A stretch of DNA of 64,000 nucleotides from Telmatospirillum siberiense (GTDB lineage Bacteria; Pseudomonadota; Alphaproteobacteria; Rhodospirillales; Magnetospirillaceae), in assembly GCF_002845745.1 (NCBI RefSeq), contig NZ_PIUM01000013.1, positions 62,001-126,000 of the forward strand, read 5' to 3'. A model generated the notes under the pieces. That model made no database searches, had not been told where the DNA came from, and was given only the letters and a program-made list of their open reading frames with translations. Shown here in pieces: positions 24,868-33,178 of the stretch; the stretch's first letter is position 1, and the number at the start of each line of letters is the position of its first letter. The translations under genes were made by a program, and so were the position numbers.

Positions 24868-26067
24868 CTATTCTCCGCAAGGATCGGAATGGCGGTAAGG
24901 ACCGCCTTCGGACAGTTCCTGGATGCTTTCGCTCACCCGGCGGCGTTCCTCGCCGAGAAAGTTCGCCACGGCCCGGCGGAAGGACGGATCGGCGATCCAG
25001 TGGGCGCTCCAGGTGGGAATCGGCATATAGCCCCGGCTGAGCTTGTGTTCGCCCTGGGCGCCGGCCTCGACTTTTTTCAAGCCATTGGCGATGGCGAAGT
25101 CGATGGCGCGGTAGTAGCACATCTCGAAATGCAGATAGCGAAAATCGCCGTCGGCCCCCCAGTTGCGGCCGTAAAGCGTATCGTTGCCGAGAAGGTTGAG
25201 GGCGCCCGCGACCCAGCGTCCGTCCTTTTCGGCCATGATGAGCACGACCCGATCAGCCATCGTTTCGCCCAGGCGGAAGAAGAAATCGCGGGTCAGATAG
25301 GCGTTCGACCATTTCTTTTCGATGGTATCGAGATAGAAACGGTAAAAGGCCTCCCAGTGGGCGGGGCGCAAATCGTCGCCGGTCAGCGTGTGGATTCGCA
25401 CATCGAGCGAGGATGCCCGTTCGCGTTCCTTGCGGATGGATTTGCGTTTGCGTGACGACAGCGCGCCCAGGAAGTCGTCGAAGCCGCCATACCCTTGATT
25501 GGTCCAATGATATTGTTCGCCCATCCTGAGCAGCCAACCCCGGGCGGCCAGAGCCTCGGCCTCGGCTTGCGTCGAGAAGGTGACATGGGCCGACGACAGC
25601 CCCGCCTGGTCGACCAGGCTGGTCATCGCCTCGGCCAGCGCGGCGTCCAGGCCGCGCTGGCGCCAGGCGGGATGGACGAGAAGGCGGGGGCCGGTCACCG
25701 GCGTGAAGGGGACGGCGCATTGCAGTTTCGGATAATAGCGGCCGCCGGCCTTATGCCAGGCGTCGGCCCAGGCCCAATCGAAGACATATTCCCCGTAGGA
25801 ATGGCCTTTCACGTAAAGCGGCGCGCAGGCCAGAACGCCGCCGTCCGGCCGCTCGATCAGCAAATGCCGCGGCGACCAGCCGCTGGCCGTCGCGGCCGAG
25901 CCCGAGTCCTCCATGGCGCTCAGGAAGGCATGCGCGCAGAATGGATTGTCGGGGCCCGCGCAGGCATCCCAGTCCGCCGCGGCGATCTCGCCGATGCCGC
26001 GGATGCTGCGGACCGTGACGCCGTCGCTTCCATCGGGCATTTCGATTTTCCTCATGGGCTGTGACAT
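24868..26067 (-). CDS. FemAB-like GNAT-fold acyltransferase (DUF482/PF04339)
   Basis: A 399-residue protein matching the FemAB_like family: 'WDACAGPDNPFCAHAFLSAM' near the start, 'GWSPRHLLIERPDGGVLACA', 'YVFDWAWADAWHKAGGRYYP', 'KLQCAVPFTPVTGPRLL' and 'RNWGADGDFRYLHFEMCYY', then 'EAGAQGEHKLSRGYMP'. These blocks are highly conserved in proteobacteria. By fold it joins two GNAT domains and probably moves an aminoacyl or acyl group, but no member's reaction is assigned here. Monocistronic, divergent from the DUF445 gene. Confidence 0.85.
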   Translation of the reverse strand: MSQPMRKIEMPDGSDGVTVRSIRGIGEIAAADWDACAGPDNPFCAHAFLSAMEDSGSAATASGWSPRHLLIERPDGGVLACAPLYVKGHSYGEYVFDWAWADAWHKAGGRYYPKLQCAVPFTPVTGPRLLVHPAWRQRGLDAALAEAMTSLVDQAGLSSAHVTFSTQAEAEALAARGWLLRMGEQYHWTNQGYGGFDDFLGALSSRKRKSIRKERERASSLDVRIHTLTGDDLRPAHWEAFYRFYLDTIEKKWSNAYLTRDFFFRLGETMADRVVLIMAEKDGRWVAGALNLLGNDTLYGRNWGADGDFRYLHFEMCYYRAIDFAIANGLKKVEAGAQGEHKLSRGYMPIPTWSAHWIADPSFRRAVANFLGEERRRVSESIQELSEGGPYRHSDPCGE

Positions 26068-26148
26068 CGCTTCGCTTTACATGGGGTGCGGCGGGGTATT
26101 TCGCATTATGACTGAATCAAAGACCGGCAAACACTCGACCACCCCCGA

Positions 26149-26199
26149 CGATTGAGGGCTCGGTGGTTGGTTCCGATCACCGAGAATTGGCATGAATCC
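26149..26199 (+). repeat. GATC-palindrome dispersed repeat, copy 3 of 3
   Basis: Starts CGATTGAGGGCTCGG, then ttggttccgatcaccgag and ATTGGCATGAATC. Relative to copy 2 the left arm has A to G and C to T changes that keep G-T wobble pairing with an unchanged right arm. It lies between the divergent FemAB-like and DUF445 genes. Confidence 0.75.
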
Positions 26200-26262
26200 C
26201 TGGACGCTTCGGTCTAAAACAGGAGTGGCCTGGGCCGATGGAGCAAGGGGTCAGACGGACGC

Positions 26263-27507
26263 ATGGCTGGCAATTCCGATGATTTGAGACGATGGCGCGC
26301 CTTGCGGCGCATGCGTCTGACGGCCGTGGGCCTTTTGTTTGTGATGGTGTTGGCCGATGTCGCGGCTCGCATGGGCGAGGCGCGCTATCCCTGGCTTTCC
26401 TATCTGCGGGCCTTTGCCGAGGCGGCGATCGTCGGCGGTTTGGCCGATTGGTTCGCCGTCACCGCGCTGTTCCGCCGGCCCCTCGGCCTGCCCATTCCCC
26501 ACACGGCGATCGTACCGCGCAACAAGGAGCGCATCGGTGACGCCGTCGGAAATTTCGTGGCCAACAATTTTCTCAGTCCCGACGTGCTGCTGCCGAAGGT
26601 CCGCTCGCTGGATGTGGGGGGGCGTCTGTCGCTCTGGCTGTCCCGCGAGGGCAATGCCCGTTTCGCCGCCAGACGCCTGATCGCCGCCGTGCCGCCCCTC
26701 GTCTCGGCCATGCAGGACGAGCCGGTCCGCCAGATGCTGCGCGACGCGGCGGCCGAGCGTTTGCGGCAGGTGGCCGCGGCCCCCCTGATGTCGCGCATCT
26801 TGCGTATCCTGGTGGCCGGCGGCCAGCATCTGGCGCTGTTCGACATCGGCATCACGGCGGCGCGGGAATTCGTCCAGGGCAACCAGGAACAGATCTATCA
26901 GGCGATCAATGAGAAGTCGAGCTGGTGGGTGCCGGAGTGGATCGACAGCCGTCTGGCCAAGCGCATCGTCGCGGGGATTCTGGATACATTGTCGGAGATG
27001 GAACAGCCTCTTCATCCCTGGCGCCTGCAATTCCAGGACAGCGTCGAAGCGCTGATCGAGGCATTGGCCCATGCGCCGGAAGCGCAGGCCCGCGCCGAGA
27101 TCTTGAAGGACGAAATCATCGGCCATCCCGAGGTGCAGGCCTATCTCGAATCCCTGTGGGTCGAGACCAAGCGCGTGCTGCTGGAAGATTTGTCCACCGG
27201 CAACCGGATCGAGCGCGCCTTGACCGGCGCCCTGTCCGGGTTGGCCGGTCGTCTGGAGGAGGATGTCCGTCTGCGCGAGGTGGTGAACGGCTGGGCCGCC
27301 CGCGCCGTCTTGCATCTGCTGGTGCCCAATCGCCAGCGGTTCGGCGCCTTCATGGCCGGGGTGGTTCGCAACTGGAATACCGACACCCTGGTCGGCAAGA
27401 TGGAACTGCAATTCGGGCGTGATCTCCAATATATCCGCATCAATGGCACCCTGGTCGGTGGCTTGGTCGGTCTGCTGGTCCACGCCTTGTCGCAAGTGTT
27501 CGGGTAA
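26263..27507 (+). CDS. DUF445 family membrane-associated protein (YjiN-like)
   Basis: A 414-residue protein. An N-terminal hydrophobic helix, 'AVGLLFVMVLADVAARMG', precedes the conserved 'WLSYLRAFAEAAIVGGLADW' and 'FAVTALFRRPLGLPIPHTAI' block of DUF445, then 'VPRNKERIGDAVGNFVANNF'. The C-terminal helix 'INGTLVGGLVGLLVHALSQV' is also typical, giving one membrane anchor at each end and a helical middle. Function unknown. The LysE-type gene follows after 5 bases. Confidence 0.88.
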   Translation: MAGNSDDLRRWRALRRMRLTAVGLLFVMVLADVAARMGEARYPWLSYLRAFAEAAIVGGLADWFAVTALFRRPLGLPIPHTAIVPRNKERIGDAVGNFVANNFLSPDVLLPKVRSLDVGGRLSLWLSREGNARFAARRLIAAVPPLVSAMQDEPVRQMLRDAAAERLRQVAAAPLMSRILRILVAGGQHLALFDIGITAAREFVQGNQEQIYQAINEKSSWWVPEWIDSRLAKRIVAGILDTLSEMEQPLHPWRLQFQDSVEALIEALAHAPEAQARAEILKDEIIGHPEVQAYLESLWVETKRVLLEDLSTGNRIERALTGALSGLAGRLEEDVRLREVVNGWAARAVLHLLVPNRQRFGAFMAGVVRNWNTDTLVGKMELQFGRDLQYIRINGTLVGGLVGLLVHALSQVFG

Positions 27508-27512
27508 GGAAA

Positions 27513-28139
27513 ATGGTGATGCTGGATCTCGGGCAGGCCGCCGCGTTTTTTCTGGCTGCCGGATTGATCACCCTGGCGCCTGGACCGGACAATCTGATGG
27601 TGTTGGGTTTGGGGCTGTCGCGCGGGCGGCGGCAAGGGATGATCTTCGGTCTGGGCTGCGCATTGGGCTGTCTCAGCCATACGGTTCTGGCGGCGTTGGG
27701 GCTCAGCGCGTTGATCGCCGCCTCGCCGGTGCTGTTCACCGCCCTGAGGGTCGCAGGCGGGCTTTATCTGTTGTGGCTTGGCGTCGGCGCCCTGCGCGGG
27801 CGCGGCGGGGCGGCGAAAGCCTCGGCCGTCGAGGATGGTCAGGGCAGGCTGTTCCTCAAGGGATTGATGGCCAACGCCATCAATCCCAAGGTGGTGCTGT
27901 TCTTCCTGGCCTTCCTGCCCCAGTTCGTCGATGCCGCGAAGGGCGGTATCGTCTGGCAGATCTTGCAGCTGGGGGTGCTGTTCACCCTGCAGGCGGCGGT
28001 GCAGTTCGCCGCCATCGGCTGGTTTTCGGGATCGGTCGGCCGCTGGCTGTCGGGAAGGCCGAAGGCCGGAACCTGGCTGGATCGTGTCGCCGGGGGTGTC
28101 TTCCTGCTGTTCGGCCTTCGCCTGATTTTCGTTCGCTGA
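27513..28139 (+). CDS. LysE/RhtB family transporter
   Basis: A 208-residue polytopic exporter. It shows 'GLITLAPGPDNLMVLGLGLS' (PGP motif) near the N-terminus and 'GLMANAINPKVVLFFLAFLP' (NPK motif) mid-protein. It is diverged from the LysE protein at 6062. AAGGA precedes the ATG closely. It probably exports an amino acid or related amine; no substrate evidence. Convergent with the RidA gene; a small ggccgg-tcaag-ccggcc stem at 28148-28164 lies between them. Confidence 0.88.
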   Translation: MVMLDLGQAAAFFLAAGLITLAPGPDNLMVLGLGLSRGRRQGMIFGLGCALGCLSHTVLAALGLSALIAASPVLFTALRVAGGLYLLWLGVGALRGRGGAAKASAVEDGQGRLFLKGLMANAINPKVVLFFLAFLPQFVDAAKGGIVWQILQLGVLFTLQAAVQFAAIGWFSGSVGRWLSGRPKAGTWLDRVAGGVFLLFGLRLIFVR

Positions 28140-28172
28140 ACGGAGCGGGCCGGTCAAGCCGGCCGGGTGGCA

Positions 28173-28637
28173 TCAAACGCTGACGTCGACCAGCGCGTCG
28201 ATTTCGACGGCGACGCCGAGCGGCAACGCCGGGACACCCACCGCCGAACGGGCATGGCGGCCGGCATCGCCGAACACTTCGACCATCAGATCCGACGCGC
28301 CGTTGATTACCTTCGGCTGATCGGCGAAGGTAGCGGTGCTGGCGACGAAGCCGCCGAGGCGCAGGATGCGGCGGACGCGATCCAGATCGCCGACGGCGGC
28401 CTTGATCTGGGCGATCAGATTGATTCCGCATAGGCGGGCCGCCTGATATCCCTCCTCGACCGTCAATTTGTCGCCCAGGTGGCCGAGATGAATCAGCTTG
28501 CCGTCCTGGAAGGGCAATTGGCCGGACAGGATCAGTTGATTGCCGTTGAGCACGAACGGAACGTAATTGGCCGCCGGCGCCGCCGCGACGGGAAGCGTGA
28601 TGCCCAATTCGGCGAGGCGCGTGTCGATTTTGCCCAT
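28173..28637 (-). CDS. RidA family protein
   Basis: About 154 residues (start 28637 or 28646). It matches the longer RidA/YjgF subgroup: 'LAELGITLPVAAAPAANYVP', 'LILSGQLPFQDGKL', 'ARLCGINLIAQIKAAVGDLD' and 'GRHARSAVGVPALPLGVAVE'. RidA proteins hydrolyse reactive enamine/imine intermediates formed by PLP enzymes. The Arg in GRHARSAVG is in the position of the family's substrate-binding arginine. AAGGA lies upstream of both possible starts. Monocistronic, minus strand. Confidence 0.85.
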   Translation of the reverse strand: MGKIDTRLAELGITLPVAAAPAANYVPFVLNGNQLILSGQLPFQDGKLIHLGHLGDKLTVEEGYQAARLCGINLIAQIKAAVGDLDRVRRILRLGGFVASTATFADQPKVINGASDLMVEVFGDAGRHARSAVGVPALPLGVAVEIDALVDVSV

Positions 28638-28761
28638 GCTTGTCATGTCCTTCGGGTGTTTGAGGGGAGGGGGCCATTCTGGCCAAAGCTGCCAGAGTGC
28701 ACAATCCATCGGCAAAGATAATTTTCGGAATTCGGCGAAATCCAAGCCCGAGCCGAAAGCG

Positions 28762-29499
28762 TCAGTCTCTGGTGAAGTGATAGAGGGCGATGCCGCTGGT
28801 GGTGGCGACGTTCAGGGAATCGAACCCTCCCGTCATCGGGATGCCGACGGTTTGCGTGCGGGCCAGCAGATCGGCGGGTAGTCCGGGACCCTCGGCGCCG
28901 AACAGCAGCGCGGTGCGTTCCGGGCGGGGGGCTCGCGACAGCGGCGTTTCCGCCGATGGGCTAAGGGCGATGGCGGTGAAGCCTTGGGAGGCGAGCAGGG
29001 CCGGAATGTCGGTGCCGGCCTCGATGCGGGCGAAGGGAACCTTCAGGCAGCCGCCCACTGAAACCCGGATCGCCTTGCGATAAAGCGGATCGCAGCACTG
29101 GGCGTCGAGCAGAACGGCGTCGGCGCCGAAGGCGGCGGCGTTGCGGAACAGTCCGCCCATGTTGTCATGGTTGGCGATGGCGCTCAAAACGACGACCAGC
29201 GCCCGGGGAGGGCAGGCGGCCAGCAACTGGGCGGGATCGACCGGCGGGGCACGCCGTCCCAGCGCCAGAATTCCGCGATGGAGGGGAAAGCCGGCGATGC
29301 CGTCGATGATCGGCTGGGGCGCGGTGTAGACCGGAACGCCGTCGTCGAGGACTTGCAACAAGGCGCGCAGGCCATCCAGCCTCTTGTCGGCGAGGAGAAG
29401 GGACACAGGCTGGTGCCGGCTGGCCAGCAGAACCCGCAAGACCACCTCGCCCTCGGCGATGAAATGGCCCTGCCGGCCGACCAGATCGCGTTCCCGCAC
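28762..29499 (-). CDS. SpoU/TrmH-family RNA 2'-O-methyltransferase
   Basis: SPOUT motifs are all present: motif 1 'SAIANHDNMGGLFRNAAAFG', motif 2 'TALLFGAEGPGLPADLL' and motif 3 'GGFDSLNVATTSGIALYHF', giving the AdoMet-binding trefoil knot. An N-terminal substrate-binding region carries 'GHFIAEGEVVLRVLLAS'. GTG 29499 is the first canonical start in frame, but coding clearly continues upstream (TIISISDPEDPRIEAYRS precedes it). A CTG at 29557-29559 with AAGGA 8 bases before it could be the true start, giving 265 residues. The repeat array at 29599 begins just upstream. The target RNA is unknown. Confidence 0.85.
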   Translation of the reverse strand: MRERDLVGRQGHFIAEGEVVLRVLLASRHQPVSLLLADKRLDGLRALLQVLDDGVPVYTAPQPIIDGIAGFPLHRGILALGRRAPPVDPAQLLAACPPRALVVVLSAIANHDNMGGLFRNAAAFGADAVLLDAQCCDPLYRKAIRVSVGGCLKVPFARIEAGTDIPALLASQGFTAIALSPSAETPLSRAPRPERTALLFGAEGPGLPADLLARTQTVGIPMTGGFDSLNVATTSGIALYHFTRD

Positions 29500-29598
29500 C
29501 GAGCGATAAGCCTCGATGCGCGGGTCTTCGGGATCGGATATGGAGATGATCGTGGGCAGAAAGACGGTCCTTCGGAAAAGAAGACCTGAGGGTTTTAT

Positions 29599-29649
29599 AT
29601 GACGCCTGCGCCTCCGGCTCAGGCGGGCTCAAGCGCCGCTCGGGCTTTA
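29599..29649 (-). repeat. Modular REP-like unit, copy A
   Basis: A 51-bp unit, atgacgcctgcgcctccggc through ctcgggcttta, identical to copy B 93 bases on and related in inverted orientation to copies at 49909 and 50000. It is rich in partial self-complementarity. Confidence 0.85.
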
Positions 29650-29683
29650 AGGCCTGACGCGAAATAATCGCGTCAGGCCTTAA
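29647..29683. repeat. Hairpin module between repeat units A and B
   Basis: A perfect 15-bp stem, ttaaggcctgacgcg and complement, with loop aaataat (attattt on the other strand). The same loop sits on an unrelated stem at 49965-50001. Confidence 0.8.
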
Positions 29684-29691
29684 CGTTATAA

Positions 29692-29742
29692 ATGACGCCT
29701 GCGCCTCCGGCTCAGGCGGGCTCAAGCGCCGCTCGGGCTTTA
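29692..29742 (-). repeat. Modular REP-like unit, copy B
   Basis: Identical over 51 bp to copy A. It is followed by a weaker stem, agggcctg...caggccct (29742-29774), beside the NiCoT gene end, which may double as its terminator. Confidence 0.85.
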
Positions 29743-29786
29743 GGGCCTGACTGTCTTATTTGTCAACAGGCCCTTGGGGGCTGGGA

Positions 29787-30833
29787 TCAGGCGGTGACTT
29801 CGATTTCGTCGTAGCCCTTCCAGCGGTAGATGGCAATCGAGACCAGCCAACTGGCGGCGAAAATTCCCACGATGGCGAAGCCCATGACGCCGAAGTTGTC
29901 GTTTATCTGTCCGATCAGCTCCCAGAAGGGCCCTTCGAGGGAGAGTTTGTCGGCGAGCAGCCCCAGGGTTTCCAGACCGCCGACCAACACCGCGATCAGC
30001 ACCGAAACCAGGGTGATGGTCATATTGTAGTAGAGCTTGCGGATCGGCTTGATGAAGGCCCAGTCATAGGCGCCGACCATCAGGGTGCTGTCCAGCGTGT
30101 CGACCAGCGACATGCCGGCGGTAAACAGGGCGGGAAACACCAGGATCGACCAGATGGGAAGTCCGCGCGAGGCTTCGGCCGCCGAAATCCCCAGCAGGCC
30201 GACCTCCGTCGCCGTGTCGAACCCCAGGCCGAACAGCAATCCCAGCGGATACATATGCCAGCTTTTGGAGATCAGGCGGAACAGGCGGCGAAACAGGCGG
30301 CCCAGGAAACCCCGGTTGGCCAGCAACAGGTCGATATCCTCGTCGACGTAGCGTTCGCCACGCCGAACGGCGCGGAAACTTTTATAGACGGCGGCCAGGA
30401 CGATCATATTGGCGATGGCGATGGCGAACAGGAAGAAGGCCGAGACGCTGGTGCCGATGATGCCGCCCATCTCCTTGAATTCGGAAAAGCGGCCCTGCAG
30501 GGCGACGGCGGTGGCGGCGATGGCCACCGACAGTCCGACGACGACGCTCGAATGGCCGAGCGAAAAGAAGAAGCCGACAGCGACGGGGCGTTTGCCCTCC
30601 TGCATCAGCTTGCGGGTCACATTGTCGATGGCCGCGATATGATCGGCGTCGACGGCATGGCGGAGCCCGAAACTGTAAGCGAGCAGGGCTGTTCCCAACA
30701 GGACCGGATAATCGCGGAAGGCGATCAGCGCCCAGCCCCAGGTCAGGAGATTGGCCACCGCCAGCAGCCCGTAAAGACCGATCAGCCGACGCCGCAGGCC
30801 CCCTGGAGCGTCATGGAGAAGTCGCGAAAACAT
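29787..30833 (-). CDS. NiCoT family nickel/cobalt transporter
   Basis: A 348-residue protein with about eight hydrophobic segments. The diagnostic helix-2 motif RHAVDADHIAAIDNVTR (H-x4-D-H) is present, as are FFSLGHSSVVVGLSVA and 'GLGFDTATEVGLLGISA', all hallmarks of HoxN/NixA permeases. It imports Ni2+ or Co2+ with high affinity. It is divergent from nikR with about 136 bases between, so nickel-dependent repression by NikR is likely, which favours nickel as substrate. Confidence 0.92.
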   Translation of the reverse strand: MFSRLLHDAPGGLRRRLIGLYGLLAVANLLTWGWALIAFRDYPVLLGTALLAYSFGLRHAVDADHIAAIDNVTRKLMQEGKRPVAVGFFFSLGHSSVVVGLSVAIAATAVALQGRFSEFKEMGGIIGTSVSAFFLFAIAIANMIVLAAVYKSFRAVRRGERYVDEDIDLLLANRGFLGRLFRRLFRLISKSWHMYPLGLLFGLGFDTATEVGLLGISAAEASRGLPIWSILVFPALFTAGMSLVDTLDSTLMVGAYDWAFIKPIRKLYYNMTITLVSVLIAVLVGGLETLGLLADKLSLEGPFWELIGQINDNFGVMGFAIVGIFAASWLVSIAIYRWKGYDEIEVTA

Positions 30834-30858
30834 GTCGTCTCCAAACCCTGTCTTGTCC

Positions 30859-30886
30859 GTATGACGAATTTTCTAATTGTATTACC
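30859..30886. promoter_or_regulatory. Candidate NikR operator between the NiCoT gene and nikR
   Basis: GTATGA (30859-30864), the canonical NikR half-site, is followed after 16 bases by ATTACC, a poor match to TCATAC. Position between the two divergent nickel genes supports it; the right half does not. Confidence 0.35.
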
Positions 30887-30969
30887 AGTGGGGCGCGGAG
30901 ACTGTCAACTCCTCAGACCGCCGGCAATATGCTAAACCGCTCCCTGTGATTGCCGGCGAGGAGGATGGG

Positions 30970-31467
30970 ATGGAACGGGTGAGCATTTCCCTGGATGACG
31001 GACTTCTGGAGGAGTTCGACAGCTTCATCCGCCGCAAGGGGTATGAAAACCGCTCCGAGGCGATCCGCGATCTGTTGCGCCAGCGTCTTGAAGCCGACCG
31101 GGAAGAAAAAGGCGACGCCGAATATGCGATCGGCTGCCTCAGCTATGTCTATAATCATCATCAGCGGGAACTGGCGCGCCGTCTGACCGAGACGCAGCAC
31201 AGCCACCACGACCTGATGCTTTCGACGTTGCATGTCCATCTCGACCATGAGAATTGCCTGGAGGTCGTTCTGCTGCGGGGGGCGACGCCCGCCGTCCGGC
31301 AGTTCTCCGAACAGACGATCGCCGAGACCGGCGTGCGGCACGGGTATCTGCATCTGGTCGCCACCGAGATGGAGCATGGCCGGCATAGTCACCGATCGTC
31401 CGATGAGCATCATCACGCGGATGATCACGGGCATTCCCATCATGTCCATTTGAAACCGAAGACCTGA
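30970..31467 (+). CDS. nikR: Nickel-responsive regulator
   Basis: A 165-residue NikR. The ribbon-helix-helix domain is MERVSISLDDGLLEEFDSFI then 'KGYENRSEAIRDLLRQRL'. The C-terminal ACT-type domain keeps the nickel ligands in QHSHHDLMLSTLHVHLDHEN followed by CLEV (His, His-x-His, Cys). It ends in an unusual histidine-rich tail of about 30 residues (GRHSHRSSDEHHHADDHGHS), which may store or buffer metal. GAGGAGG precedes ATG 30970. With nickel bound it should repress the divergent NiCoT gene. Confidence 0.93.
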   Translation: MERVSISLDDGLLEEFDSFIRRKGYENRSEAIRDLLRQRLEADREEKGDAEYAIGCLSYVYNHHQRELARRLTETQHSHHDLMLSTLHVHLDHENCLEVVLLRGATPAVRQFSEQTIAETGVRHGYLHLVATEMEHGRHSHRSSDEHHHADDHGHSHHVHLKPKT

Positions 31468-31491
31468 AGGGCTTCCGGCCCATCCGGTTGC

Positions 31492-31842
31492 ATGAAAGAA
31501 GAGATTTCGAAAATGGAGTTCCTGATCGACAAGAAAGCGGCGGAAGCCCTGTTCGAAAACAATGTCCCGGATATTTTCGGGCTGGAGAACAGGAAGATCG
31601 ATCTGGTCATCAGTTCGCTCGCCTATGTGGATGCCAACGACACCATCACCGTGCGCCTGCAAACCGAGACCGATGGCCGCGAACCGCCCTATAATTTCGC
31701 CGTGACGCCTTATGTCGCGGCCAAGCTGGCGCTCGCCTTGACCGATCTGGTCAATCGGACCGGACAGTTCAAAATCAAGATGGAAGTGACCGATCCCGAG
31801 CGCGGCGTCGTTGCCACCTTGCCGAAGAAGAAGTCCTGGTAG
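31492..31842 (+). CDS. Hypothetical protein downstream of nikR
   Basis: A 116-residue (or 109 from Met 31513) soluble, mixed alpha/beta protein, not recognised. Visible features: 'FENNVPDIFGLENRKIDLVI', 'VDANDTITVRLQTETDGREP' and a basic end, PKKKSW. No signal peptide, membrane helix or cysteine. It begins 24 bases after the nikR stop on the same strand, so co-transcription with nikR is likely, though no metal-binding pattern is evident. Confidence 0.6.
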   Translation: MKEEISKMEFLIDKKAAEALFENNVPDIFGLENRKIDLVISSLAYVDANDTITVRLQTETDGREPPYNFAVTPYVAAKLALALTDLVNRTGQFKIKMEVTDPERGVVATLPKKKSW

Positions 31843-31950
31843 CGTCGCTCTTCCCTGGAATGGCAACTGTTTAAAATTTCGGCCATTTGCTCAATTTATG
31901 GGCATAAAATGGCCAAAAATCAGACATGCACGGGAAATGAGCAATCTGCT

Positions 31951-31968
31951 TGTTCATTTTTTTAAACA
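31951..31968. promoter_or_regulatory. Operator for XRE-cupin regulator upstream of the ABC importer operon
   Basis: tgttcattttttta then aaca, followed by TTGCTATCGTGA. It matches the palindrome at 37141-37158 in 16 of 18 positions, with a near-identical downstream GCTA(T/G)CGT segment that may be the -10. It lies 63 bases before the ATPase gene start. Confidence 0.6.
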
Positions 31969-32031
31969 TTGCTATCGTGACCCCCTGATCATGAACCCCC
32001 GCCGGAGTGGTGGGGGTGAAGGGGGCGTTGA

Positions 32032-33144
32032 ATGGTTGGCGGTGACGTTCTTGTTCGATTTTCGATGGTGCAGAAGACTTACGACGGCGAGGCTCTGGTC
32101 GTTAAGAATCTCGATCTCGACATCCATCGTGGCGAATTTCTGACGCTGCTGGGACCTTCCGGGTCCGGTAAGACCACCACCCTGATGATGCTGGCCGGCT
32201 TCGAAGTGCCGACCTACGGCGAGATCACCCTGAACGGCAAGGCGATCAACAGCCTGCCGCCGCACAAGCGCAATATCGGGATGGTTTTTCAGAACTATGC
32301 CCTGTTTCCGCATATGACGGTGGCGCAGAACGTCGCTTTCCCCCTGGAAGTGCGCAAGGTGCCGAAGGCCGAGATCGGCGCCAAGGTGGCCCATGCCCTC
32401 GACATGGTGCAGTTGGCCGAATTCGGCAAACGCCGCCCGGCCCAGCTTTCGGGCGGCCAGCAGCAGCGCGTCGCCCTGGCCCGCGCCCTGGTCTTCGATC
32501 CCGAATTGGTGCTGATGGACGAACCGCTGGGCGCGCTCGACAAGCAATTGCGCGAGCATATGCAGATGGAGATCAAGCATCTGCACGAGCGGTTGGGCAT
32601 TACCGTCGTCTATGTGACGCACGACCAGTCGGAAGCGCTGACCATGTCGGACCGGGTGGCGGTTTTCCACGGCGGCGTCATCCAGCAGATCGCCGCGCCC
32701 GATATCTTGTACGAACAGCCGAAAAACGCCTTCGTCGCCAATTTCATCGGCGAGAACAACAATCTCCATGGGCGGATCGAAACCATCGACGGTGATCGCT
32801 GCACGGTCGTCCTCGATGGTGGCGCCCGGGTCCAGGCCACCCGGGTCAATGTCTATGGGGCGGACATGCCGACGGTTCTGTCGATCCGTCCCGAACGCCT
32901 CTATATCGGCGATTCGCCGACGGACGTGACGAACCGCCTGACCGGCACCGTGGTCGAGAGCATTTATCTGGGCGACCATCTGCGGGTGGTCATGGAAGTG
33001 CCCGGTGGTTCCAGCCTGATGATCAAGATGCAGGCCAGACCGAATCTATCCCAACCCAAACCCGGCGACCGGATCGAATTGTCGTTCCGCGCCGAAGACT
33101 GTCATGCCCATGCGCCGCTGAAGGTGGCGGCCGGGGACGCCTGA
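32032..33144 (+). CDS. Polyamine-type ABC transporter ATP-binding protein
   Basis: A 370-residue PotA-like ATPase. Walker [10 protein letters not shown] (about 44-52), Q-loop [10 protein letters not shown], signature LSGGQQQR, Walker [14 protein letters not shown] and H-loop [11 protein letters not shown]. The TOBE region from about 280 ('[13 protein letters not shown]') is full. GAAGGGGG precedes ATG 32032. It is the first gene of a four-gene importer operon (to 36332) next to gabD/gabT, so putrescine or GABA-like import is inferred. Confidence 0.92.
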   Translation: MVGGDVLVRFSMVQKTYDGEALVVKNLDLDIHRGEFLTLLGPSGSGKTTTLMMLAGFEVPTYGEITLNGKAINSLPPHKRNIGMVFQNYALFPHMTVAQNVAFPLEVRKVPKAEIGAKVAHALDMVQLAEFGKRRPAQLSGGQQQRVALARALVFDPELVLMDEPLGALDKQLREHMQMEIKHLHERLGITVVYVTHDQSEALTMSDRVAVFHGGVIQQIAAPDILYEQPKNAFVANFIGENNNLHGRIETIDGDRCTVVLDGGARVQATRVNVYGADMPTVLSIRPERLYIGDSPTDVTNRLTGTVVESIYLGDHLRVVMEVPGGSSLMIKMQARPNLSQPKPGDRIELSFRAEDCHAHAPLKVAAGDA

Positions 33145-33178
33145 AACCGCGTTTTGAAGATTGGAAGGGACTTGTCCG

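Noticed and set aside
29599-29774. Possible CRISPR array (direct repeats at 29599 and 29692)
   Set aside because: Only two repeats of 51 bp, the spacer is a perfect hairpin, and no cas genes are present; the units recur elsewhere as dispersed elements.
29775-30969. Cobalamin or nickel riboswitch near the NiCoT gene
   Set aside because: The intergenic region is only about 136 bases with no conserved riboswitch box visible; NikR is adjacent and suffices.
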